Below are positions 42,752 through 52,181 of a DNA stretch of 64,000 bases, in pieces. The notes under the pieces were generated by a model. The model searched no databases. It was not told the DNA's origin and saw only the letters and a program-made list of their open reading frames with translations. Each line of letters begins with the position of its first letter. Positions within the stretch are counted from its first letter, which is position 1. The translations under genes were made by a program, and so were the position numbers. This DNA comes from JAJFUE01 sp039683515 (GTDB lineage Bacteria > Sumerlaeota > Sumerlaeia > MVZB01), in contig JBDKRG010000034.1 in assembly GCA_039683515.1 (NCBI GenBank), forward strand, positions 1-64,000. Direction: 5' to 3'.

Positions 42752-45471
42752 CCGCCGTCATCGAACCCGTCCTCCACGGCCACTGGCTTGCCGAAGGCTA
42801 TGTGTTCGACATGGAGCGGACCGATCCCGCCGTCGTCGCCGCGCGCGTCCTCGCGCTCTGGACGCCCGGAACGAAGATTTATCAGCTGGGCGAATATCTG
42901 CTCGTTTTCCTCGACGCGCCGGTCATGCAGGATTGCCGGATCGCCCCCGCCCTCCCGCTCATCAAGCTTGGCGGCGGCTACGCCACCGCGCCGTTCACCG
43001 AAAAGCATGCCGAAGCGCTTCGGCTTGCTGATGGGAAAATCGCGATCGTCCGTAGCGGCGAGCCGCGCGTCCTGCGCCTCGCCGACGCCGCTGCCGTCGA
43101 CATCGCCGAGTGGATCGATATTTCCGCGTTTCGCCAGCTCGACCTCGGCGCGCTCGGCGAGGCGCCCGAGGCACCGCCGCCCGCCGTGATCGATCCGGCG
43201 AAAAAGGAAACGCGCGACATCCTCAACGTGGCCGGCCCCGCCGACGACCTGGGGCAATTCCTCGCCGAGATGAGCGGCGGCAGGCGTTTCCACCGCCCGA
43301 CATTCGGCGGCATCGTCGCCGCGCTGGCCGGACTGCTTCCCGCGCTCGGCCGGCGGCGCAAGGAGTCGGGCGACCCAAGCCTGTCGCCCAGGCGCGCGCC
43401 ATCGGCCCCCTCGCTTCCGCCCTTGTTCCGGCTGAAGGCGATGATCTCCCGCGGCCTGTATTTCGGGCTCCTTTCGGGGATCGTCGGCCGCCGCCAAAGC
43501 AAATACATGCAGCGCATGATCGAGATGTTCGAGGGGGGCGACCTCGCCGACGCGCTGCGGCACGCGATCCCGCTCGGGGCCGCGCAAAATTTCCTCAACC
43601 AGCCGCTCTTCCCGTCGTTCGGCCTCCCCTCGCCACGCGCGAGCCTCACGATCCAGACATGGCTCTCGGCCTCGAAGAGCATCCTCTTCGGCGGCGGCTT
43701 CGATCTCTACGCCAAGCTCCAGGAGCTCTATCGCCGCGCCCACGACGAGCTCGACCGCGCCGGCCGCATCCACGAGGCCGCGTTCGTCCTGGCCGAGCTC
43801 CTCAACGACGCCCCGGCCGCGGTCGCCTACCTCGAGCGCCACGGCCAGTACCGGCTCGCCGCCGAGCTCGCCGAGGGCCGCGGCCTCGAGCCGGCGGTCG
43901 TGATCCGCCAGTGGAATCTCGCCGGCGAAGTGAACCGCGCGCTCGACTTCGCCAAACGATTCGGAGCGTTCGGCGAGGCATATCGCCTCCTGCCCCGCGA
44001 CCACAAGAACCTGGCCATCAAGGTCGGCGCCCTCTGGGTATGGACGCTCCTCCAGGCGGGCGACTACGAGCGCGTGCTGCAGCTCGTCTGGTCCGACGAG
44101 AAGCTCGCGGCGGCCGTCGGCGCCGCGCCCGACTTCTGCCTGGACCGCGTGATCGAGTCGCGCAGCTGGTCCAACGCCTGCGTGCTCGCCGAGGCCCTCG
44201 TCCGCGCGCCGCAGCATTACGAAAAGCTTTTCGCCGCCGCGCGCGAGCTGCTCGACTCGGCCGACCCGCTCGACCGGCAGGCCCGCCGCGCGCTCGTCCA
44301 CGCGCTCAAGCTGCACAAGGTCACGACCGACTCGAGCCAGATCCGCGCGGTGGCGCGGCTGGCGCTGCGCTCGGTCCTGCGCGACCTGCCGCGCGACGGC
44401 CACGGCTGGACGCGCGACGACGTCAGCCACCTCGACGGCCTCGCGGCCGACCGCTGCCTGCGCGCCGACCTGCCCGACCTGAACCGCTTCTTCGTTCCGC
44501 CCGACTCCGAATCGCTCCTGCGCAACCGCCCCGAGCCGCTCGCCCTCAAGTTCGGCGCGCGCGGGACGACGCCGATCCACGACGCCGTGCCGCTGCCCAA
44601 CCAGCGCGCGCTCGTGGCGCTCGGCCAGGCCGGCGTCCGCATGGTCGGCTCGCGCGGCCAGACGCTGTGCGAGTTCCCCGTCCCCGCGCACGAGCTGGTG
44701 CTCTCGGACGCCGGCAACCGCGCCATCGCCATCGCCGACGCCGGCTCGTTCGTCCGGCTCGCCCGGCTCGACCTCGACCGCCGCACCTTCTCGGATTGGG
44801 GCGAGTGCCGGCTCGAGCGCTGGGCGCGCACCTACAACGGGACCGTCTGGTTCGTGGCCCGGCGCGACCGCCTCATGGCGATCGACGTCCTCGCGCCCGA
44901 AATCAAAACGCTGTGGGACGATCCGGAACTGCCGGGGCCGCTGATCGCGCTCGGCCGCTCGCCGTCGTCCCTCGCCGCGCTGTTCGCCGCGTCCGGGCAG
45001 CTGACGGCGTGGCGCTACGACCTGCCGCAGTTGCGGCGCGCCTACACGGGCGAGCTTCGGATGAGCGAGGAGATGCTGCCGGCCATCAAGTCGCTCGCGC
45101 TGCGCGGCGATATTTTCGTGGCGATGCTCGGCCGGCTGCCGGACGGCGGCCTCGAGTTCCTGCAGACCGACGCCTACGCGATGCCGTTCAACATCGACCT
45201 GGGGACGGCCTCGGGCGCCTACGCGCTGCGGCTGGCCGTGTCGGCCAATTGGATCGCCGCGCCGGTCGGGCAGGACGGGGACATCGTCATCCACCTGCTC
45301 GATTACAACAGCCGGTTCGACAACAAGGTCCGCGCGCGCGTGACGCTTCGCGACGCCGGGCGCGTCTCGCTCGGTTTCGACGAGGACATGCTCCTCATCG
45401 CCGACCGCGCCGGCCGGCTCATCCGGCTCGACCTCGCCCGCGGCGTCACGGTTTCCGAACTCACGCTGTGA
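42748..45471 (+). CDS. bpX6-like protein with helical middle and C-terminal beta-propeller
   Basis: The 907-residue protein has an N-terminal beta domain (1-130) and a hydrophobic/linker region (180-260). A helical-repeat middle (about 330-580) includes AFVLAELLNDAPAAVAYLERHGQYRLAAELAEGRGLEP in phrases I associate with the bpX6 domain. A C-terminal beta-propeller (about 600-900) follows. It is the last gene of the ternary system and overlaps the convergent URO-D-family gene by 11 bases. Cytoplasmic. The role (substrate recognition for MoxR) is inferred. Confidence 0.75.
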   Translation: MTAVIEPVLHGHWLAEGYVFDMERTDPAVVAARVLALWTPGTKIYQLGEYLLVFLDAPVMQDCRIAPALPLIKLGGGYATAPFTEKHAEALRLADGKIAIVRSGEPRVLRLADAAAVDIAEWIDISAFRQLDLGALGEAPEAPPPAVIDPAKKETRDILNVAGPADDLGQFLAEMSGGRRFHRPTFGGIVAALAGLLPALGRRRKESGDPSLSPRRAPSAPSLPPLFRLKAMISRGLYFGLLSGIVGRRQSKYMQRMIEMFEGGDLADALRHAIPLGAAQNFLNQPLFPSFGLPSPRASLTIQTWLSASKSILFGGGFDLYAKLQELYRRAHDELDRAGRIHEAAFVLAELLNDAPAAVAYLERHGQYRLAAELAEGRGLEPAVVIRQWNLAGEVNRALDFAKRFGAFGEAYRLLPRDHKNLAIKVGALWVWTLLQAGDYERVLQLVWSDEKLAAAVGAAPDFCLDRVIESRSWSNACVLAEALVRAPQHYEKLFAAARELLDSADPLDRQARRALVHALKLHKVTTDSSQIRAVARLALRSVLRDLPRDGHGWTRDDVSHLDGLAADRCLRADLPDLNRFFVPPDSESLLRNRPEPLALKFGARGTTPIHDAVPLPNQRALVALGQAGVRMVGSRGQTLCEFPVPAHELVLSDAGNRAIAIADAGSFVRLARLDLDRRTFSDWGECRLERWARTYNGTVWFVARRDRLMAIDVLAPEIKTLWDDPELPGPLIALGRSPSSLAALFAASGQLTAWRYDLPQLRRAYTGELRMSEEMLPAIKSLALRGDIFVAMLGRLPDGGLEFLQTDAYAMPFNIDLGTASGAYALRLAVSANWIAAPVGQDGDIVIHLLDYNSRFDNKVRARVTLRDAGRVSLGFDEDMLLIADRAGRLIRLDLARGVTVSELTL

Positions 45472-46501
45472 TCGGCTTCCAGTCGCGGGCCGCGTCGATC
45501 AGCGCTCGCAGGTTCGCGCCCGGAGTGTCCGGCGCGAGCGTGCAGCCGGAGCTCAGCACGAACCGGCGCCGGCCGGCCCGGGCGCACGCGGCCAGCGCGG
45601 CGTTCGACTGCTCGCGCACCAGCTCGGGCGTCCCGCGCATGAGCGTCGAGACCGGATCGAGGTTCCCCCAGATCGCGACCGAGTCCGGGACGAGCCGGCA
45701 GGCGGCCTCGACCGGGACGAGGTGGTCGAGCTCGAGCACGTCGGCGCCGGAGGTGGCCATGTCGGCCAGAATCGGCTCCGAGTTGCCGCAGACGTGCAGC
45801 GAGACGACGGCCCGGGTCTGCTCGTGGAGGCGAGAAAACACGCGGCGCTCGGCGGGAAGCGCCCACCGCCGGTAGAGCTCCGGGCCGATCAGCGCCGCCG
45901 GCGAGTCGCCCGTGCTGAGCATGTCCGCCCCGGCCCCGGCCAGCGCCGTCCCGTACGCGACGCAGTATTCGACGCAGCGCTCGAGCAGCGCGGCGACGAA
46001 CTCCTCCTCGTCGTACAGATTCGTCATCATCTCGTTGATGCCGCTCAGCGCGCAGGCGAGCGAGAACGGCGACTGGTCGAAGCAGCCGACGATGAACACG
46101 CCGTCGCCGAGCTCGTGACGCACGCGGCGCATGGCGTCGAGCATGAGCGGCTGGCGGCCGCTGCGGAACGGGTCGGGGGGCGCAAGCTTCCGGAGATCTT
46201 CCATCGACCGGATGAAGGCCTCCCGCGAGCCGCCGATCGGGTCGTCGCCGTCGGGGATCGTGACCGGCGCGCCGGCGGCCTGGGCGGTGATCCACGTGTC
46301 GGCCGAGAGCCACACGGCGTCGGGCTTGTATTTTTCGTAATACCGGACGACGCACTCGGCGAGCGTCTGCGCGTTGAGCGAATAATCCTTCAGCGAAACG
46401 CCGCGATCGCGCGCGCAGAAATGCACGGCCAGCGGACCCGAAGCCGCGCACGGCGTCTCCTCGCCGCGCAGTGATCGAAAAACAAGCTCGCGTGAATTCA
46501 T
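45461..46501 (-). CDS. URO-D/MtaA-like zinc-dependent methyltransferase family protein
   Basis: The 346-residue TIM-barrel protein is of the uroporphyrinogen decarboxylase superfamily, in the branch of MtaA/CmuA-type corrinoid methyltransferases. It has the zinc-type SLHVCGNSE and a C-terminal SSGCTLAPDTPGAN, both typical of that branch and not of HemE. It may transfer a methyl group from a corrinoid to a thiol; no corrinoid protein is nearby. ATG is preceded by GAGGA eight bases upstream. Confidence 0.8.
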   Translation of the reverse strand: MNSRELVFRSLRGEETPCAASGPLAVHFCARDRGVSLKDYSLNAQTLAECVVRYYEKYKPDAVWLSADTWITAQAAGAPVTIPDGDDPIGGSREAFIRSMEDLRKLAPPDPFRSGRQPLMLDAMRRVRHELGDGVFIVGCFDQSPFSLACALSGINEMMTNLYDEEEFVAALLERCVEYCVAYGTALAGAGADMLSTGDSPAALIGPELYRRWALPAERRVFSRLHEQTRAVVSLHVCGNSEPILADMATSGADVLELDHLVPVEAACRLVPDSVAIWGNLDPVSTLMRGTPELVREQSNAALAACARAGRRRFVLSSGCTLAPDTPGANLRALIDAARDWKPITA

Positions 46502-46505
46502 GATT

Positions 46506-47750
46506 TCATTCCTCGCCGACTTGTTGGATACAACTCGAGCCGGAATTTAACACGGCCAAACAGGATCGACAGCATAAAACAGCGTCCGCGGAGACGAGAG
46601 CAGGCGCGCGACGCAGAAGGGAGTTCACGGCCGTCGACGCCGGCTCGAAGCGGATTTTCTCCTTCTGCCAGATGCGCTCGTGCGTGGCCACGACCTGGCC
46701 CGTGTGGCACAACTCGACGCGGTCCATGAAGCCCTTGACCAGGATCGGGCGATGGGCGTAGGCCACCGGCACCGAGTAGTCGTTGTCGTCGAAGCGCACG
46801 AGGGAGAGCGAACTGGCGGCGGTCGAGGCCAGGCGGCAGGCCGCAAACGGCGCCGGCGGCAGCGGGAGGAACGCGGCGCGCTCCTCGGCCAGAAGCTCAT
46901 GCTTGGTGCGGCCGCCGCGGCCGCGCAGCGCACGCAGGCCGTCGGCCCAGCACGCCTCCCGGAACAATTCATTCAGCGCCGCCATGTCGCGCGCCTCGGG
47001 CACCGGAACCATGAAGTTCAAGCGGGCGTACTTGACGGCGCCCTCGACCACCCCCTTTTCGTTGGCGCGGCGCACGCGGCAGAAGTGATGATCGAACAGA
47101 TAGTGGCTTTTGAGTTGCAGGAATCCGCGCGTCAGCCGGCGCTCGCGGGCGCCCAGAATCTGGCTGACGGCGATGCGCGAATTGTCGTAGCTGATGCGGC
47201 TGGGGACGCCGCCCAGGGCGTCGAAGGCGCGCACATGGCCCTCCCAGAAGCTCTCGGTGCATTCGCGCTCGAACGCCACGACGAACATGACGCCCGAGTA
47301 GGGCAGGCTCATGACGAAGAAATGGACCTTGCGCAGTGCGCCGCCGACGCGGGCGAGGGCCTCGCCGAAATCGACCTGGGCCTCGCCGGGCCGATGGGAG
47401 AGCGGCACGAACACCTCGCGGCCGAGCCGCTCATGCTCGCGAACGGCCTGTTTGACGGCCGTGTAGCCGCCCGCGTAGCCTTCCTCGCGCAGGCGCTCGA
47501 AGAGGCGCTTGGCGCTGTGGCGCTGCTTGCGGGGCAGATCCTTGTCGGCCGTCAGGATCGCCTCGATCCGCCCGAGCCACGGGCCGATCTTGGGCTTGGG
47601 CCGATTCTTGCGCTGGCGGTAGCCGGGCGGCTCGCTCTGGGCCAGGATTTTCTCCAGCGTCGTCCAGTGCATGCCGGTCTCGCGCAGGATCTGGCGTTTG
47701 CTGACGCCGTCGATCAGCACGCGGCGGCGGATTTGCGTCCATTGTTCCAT
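46506..47750 (-). pseudogene. istA: IS21-family transposase IstA, C-terminally truncated
   Basis: The reading frame keeps the IstA N-terminal HTH (SKRQILRETGMHWTTLEKIL) and the DDE integrase core with VDFGEAL, YDNSRI and NEKGVVEGAVKYAR (catalytic D, D, E). Homology stops abruptly after RIWQKEKIRFEP (near 46640), and the last 45 or so residues are read from flanking DNA. The normal C-terminal region and the helper ATPase gene istB are missing. ATG 47750 is preferred over an earlier start. The element is therefore dead on its own. Confidence 0.85.
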
Positions 47751-47872
47751 GTCTCGATACACCCCTTTGCCTCCCGGAAGAATTGCCCGCAAAAGGGGCC
47801 ATTATCCGGGGTGTCAGATTGGGGTGCCGCACTTTTCAACCGCCCGCCCCCCGCCGCACTTTTCGAACGCCG
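46640..47872 (-). mobile_element. IS21-family insertion sequence remnant
   Basis: One end is visible: two tandem GCCGCACTTTTC motifs (47826-47837 and 47853-47864) precede istA, as expected of IS21 multiple terminal repeats. The other end, istB and the istA tail are missing; the left boundary near 46640 is inferred from loss of homology. The right end interrupts the TlpA-like gene. Confidence 0.75.
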
Positions 47873-48312
47873 TTTACAATAAGGAAGGCATGGGGGATTG
47901 TGTTGATGTTGTTGGCTTGCATGTAAGCCTTGGAGGTTTCGAAGTTCTTATCGATCGCGACGCGGTAATCCATTTGATCACCCATGCGATCGACAAATGG
48001 CCTGATGGCGTTGGCATCTTCGGTGCTGATACCGACAACAACCAGGCCTTTGTCTTTGTATTGCTTCTGGAGTTCGGTGAGATGGGGGATGCTGCGCCGG
48101 CAGGGTGGGCACCACGTTGCCCAGAACTCGATCAGGTAAACGTTCTTACCGAGTCCGTCGGCGATATTGACAGGATCGCCTTTGATCCATTCGGCGACCT
48201 GAAGAGGGGGCGAGTTTGGGGTTGGATTGGTGGAGGCGGAAGGTGCTGTTTCGGGCGAACCACATGAACAGATAAGAATCGAGAACATCAACAAAATGGT
48301 TTTCGGGATCAT
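47836..48312 (-). pseudogene. TlpA/ResA-like thioredoxin lipoprotein, 3' end lost to IS21
   Basis: The product has a lipoprotein signal (LICSCG, Cys17 lipobox) and a thioredoxin-fold domain with the active site WATWCPPCRR. It is a periplasmic membrane-anchored thiol-disulfide reductase. The domain reads normally through NTIPHAFLIVNG. The coding then runs into the IS21 end (about 47872) and the last residues are foreign. The final beta-hairpin and helix of the fold are therefore missing. It overlaps the upstream MauE gene by ATGA. Confidence 0.85.
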
Positions 48313-49274
48313 GAGTTCTGCTTCGTCGAGGGGATCAGCGTTTTGAGCTCATCGATTTTGGGGAGTTGATCGTCCCAATGTTTGATCGGCTTGCCATCCT
48401 GAACCAAATAGAAACGCGGAGGGGCGTCGCCGATGAATTCGAAGAACTTGAGTGGTTCCATAAGGGCGGTCGGGAATTTAGGGAGGAATTGCTCGCGGAA
48501 TTGGCGCAGGGTGTCTTCCTCGCCTAGAATGAGGCCGATCACCGGCACGCCATCGATCTTTTTGGGGAACTCGTTCAGCTCTGAGACTGTTTCCTGGCAG
48601 TGATTGCAGGAGTCGCTGAGGAATGCCACGAGATAGCGGTCCTTGCCGAGATCGAGCATGTTCTGGCTGTCGTCCTGGACCTTGAATTCCGAGAAGGGCC
48701 GATCATCCGCCGATGCCGATGCTTGGACCGTAATTTCAGGCGAGAGAGGTTTGGCCGGTTTGCCAATGTAATTCCAACCCAAGCTCCCGATCAGCAACAG
48801 TGGACAGAAGGCGATGAATGCTGTCTTGAATCGAGACGGATAGGTCATCGCAACGGGCTCTGGAATTGCGTTTCGCTTGGCTCCAATCATGGCAACGATT
48901 GTCATCGCGATGAGTATCAAGTTTTTTATGATAGATGTGAAAGGCGACATTTTGATGAATGACCCAAAACAGCCGCAATCCTTGAGCCCTTTGAAGAGCC
49001 AACCGTAGATGATGATCCCGGTGAAAAACACAAGAATGCCCAACGATGCTTTCAGACTAATCATCCTGAATCGCTTGCTAACGATGAGGCTCATCCCCAT
49101 AATATACTCGAGAAGAACGATAAGGATGGCCAATGCCGATACTATCGCAGAATTCCGTACGATGTTAAAATATGAAATGAGCAAAGAAAAGCTTTTCAGA
49201 TCGAAGGCCTTTGATACTGCTGATAACAAGAAAACCAGACCGAGACTGTATATGATCAATGTAGAACACTTCAC
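48309..49274 (-). CDS. MauE-type membrane protein fused to thioredoxin-like domain
   Basis: The 321-residue protein has a four-helix MauE/DoxX-like membrane domain (1-135) with the DCGCFG motif in a loop. A fifth helix (about 155) and a periplasmic thioredoxin-like domain with SCNHC (CxxC) follow. MauE-type proteins handle disulfide or quinone redox chemistry. GTG start (49274). The gene is coupled to the truncated TlpA-like lipoprotein, so the two made a periplasmic thiol-redox pair. DNA is AT-richer than the plus-strand genes to the left. Confidence 0.8.
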   Translation of the reverse strand: MKCSTLIIYSLGLVFLLSAVSKAFDLKSFSLLISYFNIVRNSAIVSALAILIVLLEYIMGMSLIVSKRFRMISLKASLGILVFFTGIIIYGWLFKGLKDCGCFGSFIKMSPFTSIIKNLILIAMTIVAMIGAKRNAIPEPVAMTYPSRFKTAFIAFCPLLLIGSLGWNYIGKPAKPLSPEITVQASASADDRPFSEFKVQDDSQNMLDLGKDRYLVAFLSDSCNHCQETVSELNEFPKKIDGVPVIGLILGEEDTLRQFREQFLPKFPTALMEPLKFFEFIGDAPPRFYLVQDGKPIKHWDDQLPKIDELKTLIPSTKQNS

Positions 49275-49380
49275 TTAAATCATAACCTTTCCGATCTTAC
49301 ATAAAATGCCGTCTAATCCCATAATGCCGAAATTAAAAACAATCAGTCGCACGTCCCCGTTGATCCTGGATAAATTTCTG

Positions 49381-50505
49381 TCATTTATCGCTTATCGATT
49401 CCGCATTGACCTTATTCCAATCTATCATTTCATATACAGCTTTTTTATTAAAGAAACTAGGCCGCGTTGTTACTGGGTCAAATATGATTCCATACCGATA
49501 CATGTAATATTGCTTATACACATTTTGGTTAAATAGTATATATGAATCATTTTGCCCGAGGTAAGCAGGGTAATTTCTCTTATTCAGGGTGGCCTTTGCG
49601 ACTTCTAAATAACCAGTCAAATGGTTATAATCTCCCACATCTCTGTATGTCTCAAAAAATTGAATCACCTTCTGATACTCATTTTTAAAATATTTCCAAT
49701 CGTTTTTTTCAACTTCGTTCGGATCGGTCGCGATGTAATTCTGCAAAAGTCCCATGCCGGTTCTTTCTGCTATGGTCCAAAACTCCTTATTCGTTCTTAA
49801 TGATTCGGCACCGTTTTTGCTGATGTAAGATTGAATGAGAGCCAGTTCCTTTTTTCGCAATAACGTGATGTCCAGGAAATCTCGATTCCTACTTGAATTC
49901 GAAAATCCCCAAGGCGGTCTTTCTCCCTTTGTATTTCTTAATAAAGGGGGTGTTCCGGAGCACAGAACCTGCAATATCTTGTCTATCAGAACTATATTGT
50001 CTGGATCTTGTCGCAACAACTCTTCACATAATATTCTCGCATCATAATATTTTTCATAGGCTGTTGTCGATAACAGATCCCCTTTATCCCAATACTGTGA
50101 TAATAAAATATCAACGTTTTTCATAACCTCATCATAATGAGCAACATCTACCGGACCATATTCACTTAATAAGCGGGATTTGTTATGTTCGGTGTATTTA
50201 GTATAAGCTTTTCGAGTTACGTACAGATCTGTAATTTTTACTGTTAAGACATTAACGATGTAATCATTGGATTTCTCATAGTCAAGATTACGCAACCTAG
50301 TATCTAATTCAACTCCAAAATCGGCGGTGTCGACCACGTCCACAGTCTTAGGGACTTCAACAGGTGAAGTTTGCGTGGGGCTTGGTTGCGCCATTAATGT
50401 TAGGGGTCTAACGGAAGGAGTTTTGGCTGCGTGATGAGAGAACAAGTAAACAACACCTATTAGCACGCAAAAAATTGCGGTAATCGTAATAATTAGGGCT
50501 TTCAT
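49381..50505 (-). CDS. N-anchored protein, AT-rich, unknown
   Basis: The 374-residue protein has one N-terminal helix (about 3-24, uncleaved or signal) and a Pro/Thr-rich linker (30-58). A helical, Asn/Tyr/Lys-rich periplasmic domain (65-374) follows. No family recognised. GGAG lies ten bases before ATG. The AT-rich codon use sets it apart from most of the window and is shared with the adjacent end of the zf-HC2 gene. Confidence 0.6.
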   Translation of the reverse strand: MKALIITITAIFCVLIGVVYLFSHHAAKTPSVRPLTLMAQPSPTQTSPVEVPKTVDVVDTADFGVELDTRLRNLDYEKSNDYIVNVLTVKITDLYVTRKAYTKYTEHNKSRLLSEYGPVDVAHYDEVMKNVDILLSQYWDKGDLLSTTAYEKYYDARILCEELLRQDPDNIVLIDKILQVLCSGTPPLLRNTKGERPPWGFSNSSRNRDFLDITLLRKKELALIQSYISKNGAESLRTNKEFWTIAERTGMGLLQNYIATDPNEVEKNDWKYFKNEYQKVIQFFETYRDVGDYNHLTGYLEVAKATLNKRNYPAYLGQNDSYILFNQNVYKQYYMYRYGIIFDPVTTRPSFFNKKAVYEMIDWNKVNAESISDK

Positions 50506-50625
50506 TTTAATAGGTCTCCATTATGAATAAAATCGAATAGCTTGCATAATTACCATGCAAATCTAAATTTCCCAATCGAGATATTCCAGTCTTTCAGCCT
50601 TATCATTTACGAATCGGCTGTACTA

Positions 50626-52038
50626 CTATTTATATATAAATAGATCCCGATTCCTTGAATATTTTGAAAAAAGAATAGAGGAACGTATAGATATTTCATT
50701 TTTATCAGCGGGGCTGCACAGAATTTGGGTAGATATGTTAGAGGCACATATGATATTCAGCGTCTCTTTCTCCATCTGTTTCCATTCCTCATTCGGAATG
50801 CAATGAGCAACTGTCGCAATGTAAATCATATTGCGTGTAAATAACGATTTCGCATTCACCATATTATTTGCATATTCCGAAATAAAATATTCATTGTGCC
50901 TAATATCGGGCTTTTGCATACTTACGATGTTATTCATATTGCCATGCGGCACAAAAAAGACACGGCCATTCAGTGGAGTATCGTCAACAATATCGCGATA
51001 TTCAAGATTTGGCTGTAAGTATCCATTTACATTCACATTTAAATCATATCCGGCAATTATCGCCGCCAACTTCATGGAAATAAGCGTTGAGTGCACCGTT
51101 GGTTCGTCAATCGACCGCGGGTAATCAAAACTTAGGATCTCACCCGAAAAAAATACCAATGCTCGCCATCCCGTTGGCATGGTTACTTCGTCAGTCCAGA
51201 TATGTTTTGCCCATTCGGGGATGTAGGCCGGCTTGCCGTCCCAATTTATCCCATATTCGGATTTGCTCAGGACGTCGTAGACCCACATAATGTGCGGGTA
51301 TTCCTTGCGGGCCCAGGCTTCCCACTCGGCCTCGGTGTGGGGGAGGAGCATTTCGACCTGTGCTTCGGCCGTCATTTGTTCGAGTTGGGGAGAGAGATCC
51401 AGGGTGTTCAACTGCTGCGGAATTTTAAATGTATCGGGAAGATTTGCAGTGGAATACTGGTCGGCAAAACGACCAAGCGAACCCGTGGATGAACTTCCGA
51501 TGACAAGAGGGGACGGTGAGTTCTGGTTGGATTTCTGAGTTGCAACGGATTCCAATCGATCATCGGACCCGGAAACCAGTCGAACCAGCTCTGGAGTAAA
51601 GTATGCGAAAGCCGAGATCGAAACCAGAAGCAGGAGCGTCGCGGTAAGCCGGGGCAGTCTGTTCGGGAATACAAAAAGATTCTTGATACCCTGCAATAGC
51701 GCCCAGCGCTCGCGGGGTTGAGAGATCCGCTCGAATTCATACTGATCGACTCGAGCCATCGCCCCGGCCATAAACTCTTCCGATGAAAACTCTTCAAGCT
51801 GGTCGGCAATCGGGGACGCTGCTTCGAGTTGGGAAAGGATCCGTTCTGTTTTCCGCCACTCGCGGGCGCATCCGGGACACACATCAAGATGACGCTCGAC
51901 GGCTCGCATCTCAGACGGTTCAAGTTCGAATGTGTGGTATTCGCCGAACCGGTCCTGAACCCATGAACAGCGAGGCATCAGCCCTAGCCTGACTCTGAGC
52001 CAGTCGATCGATCCGAGAACTGTATCCTTGAGCGCCAC
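50626..52038 (-). CDS. zf-HC2 membrane protein (candidate anti-sigma factor) with unique C-terminal domain
   Basis: The 470-residue protein has an N-terminal anti-sigma zinc finger with HxxxCxxC (VERHLDVCPGCAREW, residues 48-62) and one transmembrane helix (about 132-152). A Ser/Asn linker and a periplasmic C-terminal domain (about 215-470) of unknown family follow. GTG start. It lies 143 bases downstream of the ECF-type sigma factor gene, which it probably controls. Base composition falls sharply in the last ~450 bases, so the C-terminal end looks like a different origin. Confidence 0.7.
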   Translation of the reverse strand: MALKDTVLGSIDWLRVRLGLMPRCSWVQDRFGEYHTFELEPSEMRAVERHLDVCPGCAREWRKTERILSQLEAASPIADQLEEFSSEEFMAGAMARVDQYEFERISQPRERWALLQGIKNLFVFPNRLPRLTATLLLLVSISAFAYFTPELVRLVSGSDDRLESVATQKSNQNSPSPLVIGSSSTGSLGRFADQYSTANLPDTFKIPQQLNTLDLSPQLEQMTAEAQVEMLLPHTEAEWEAWARKEYPHIMWVYDVLSKSEYGINWDGKPAYIPEWAKHIWTDEVTMPTGWRALVFFSGEILSFDYPRSIDEPTVHSTLISMKLAAIIAGYDLNVNVNGYLQPNLEYRDIVDDTPLNGRVFFVPHGNMNNIVSMQKPDIRHNEYFISEYANNMVNAKSLFTRNMIYIATVAHCIPNEEWKQMEKETLNIICASNISTQILCSPADKNEISIRSSILFSKYSRNRDLFIYK

Positions 52039-52181
52039 TGATATTCTCTTTTTAGAATGAATTGCCTTTTATAGTAATGTCGAACCGTAAGACAGGATTT
52101 CAGGGAATCGGATCCGAAGCTCGGAGGCATTATTTGTAACGCACTGGAAATGAAGGAGTTAACCGAAGCAAGATTTTGGGT

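Noticed and set aside
45461..46501. HemE uroporphyrinogen decarboxylase
   Set aside because: It has the HVCG and GC zinc-type motifs of MtaA-like methyltransferases and lacks a recognisable HemE N-terminal substrate motif.
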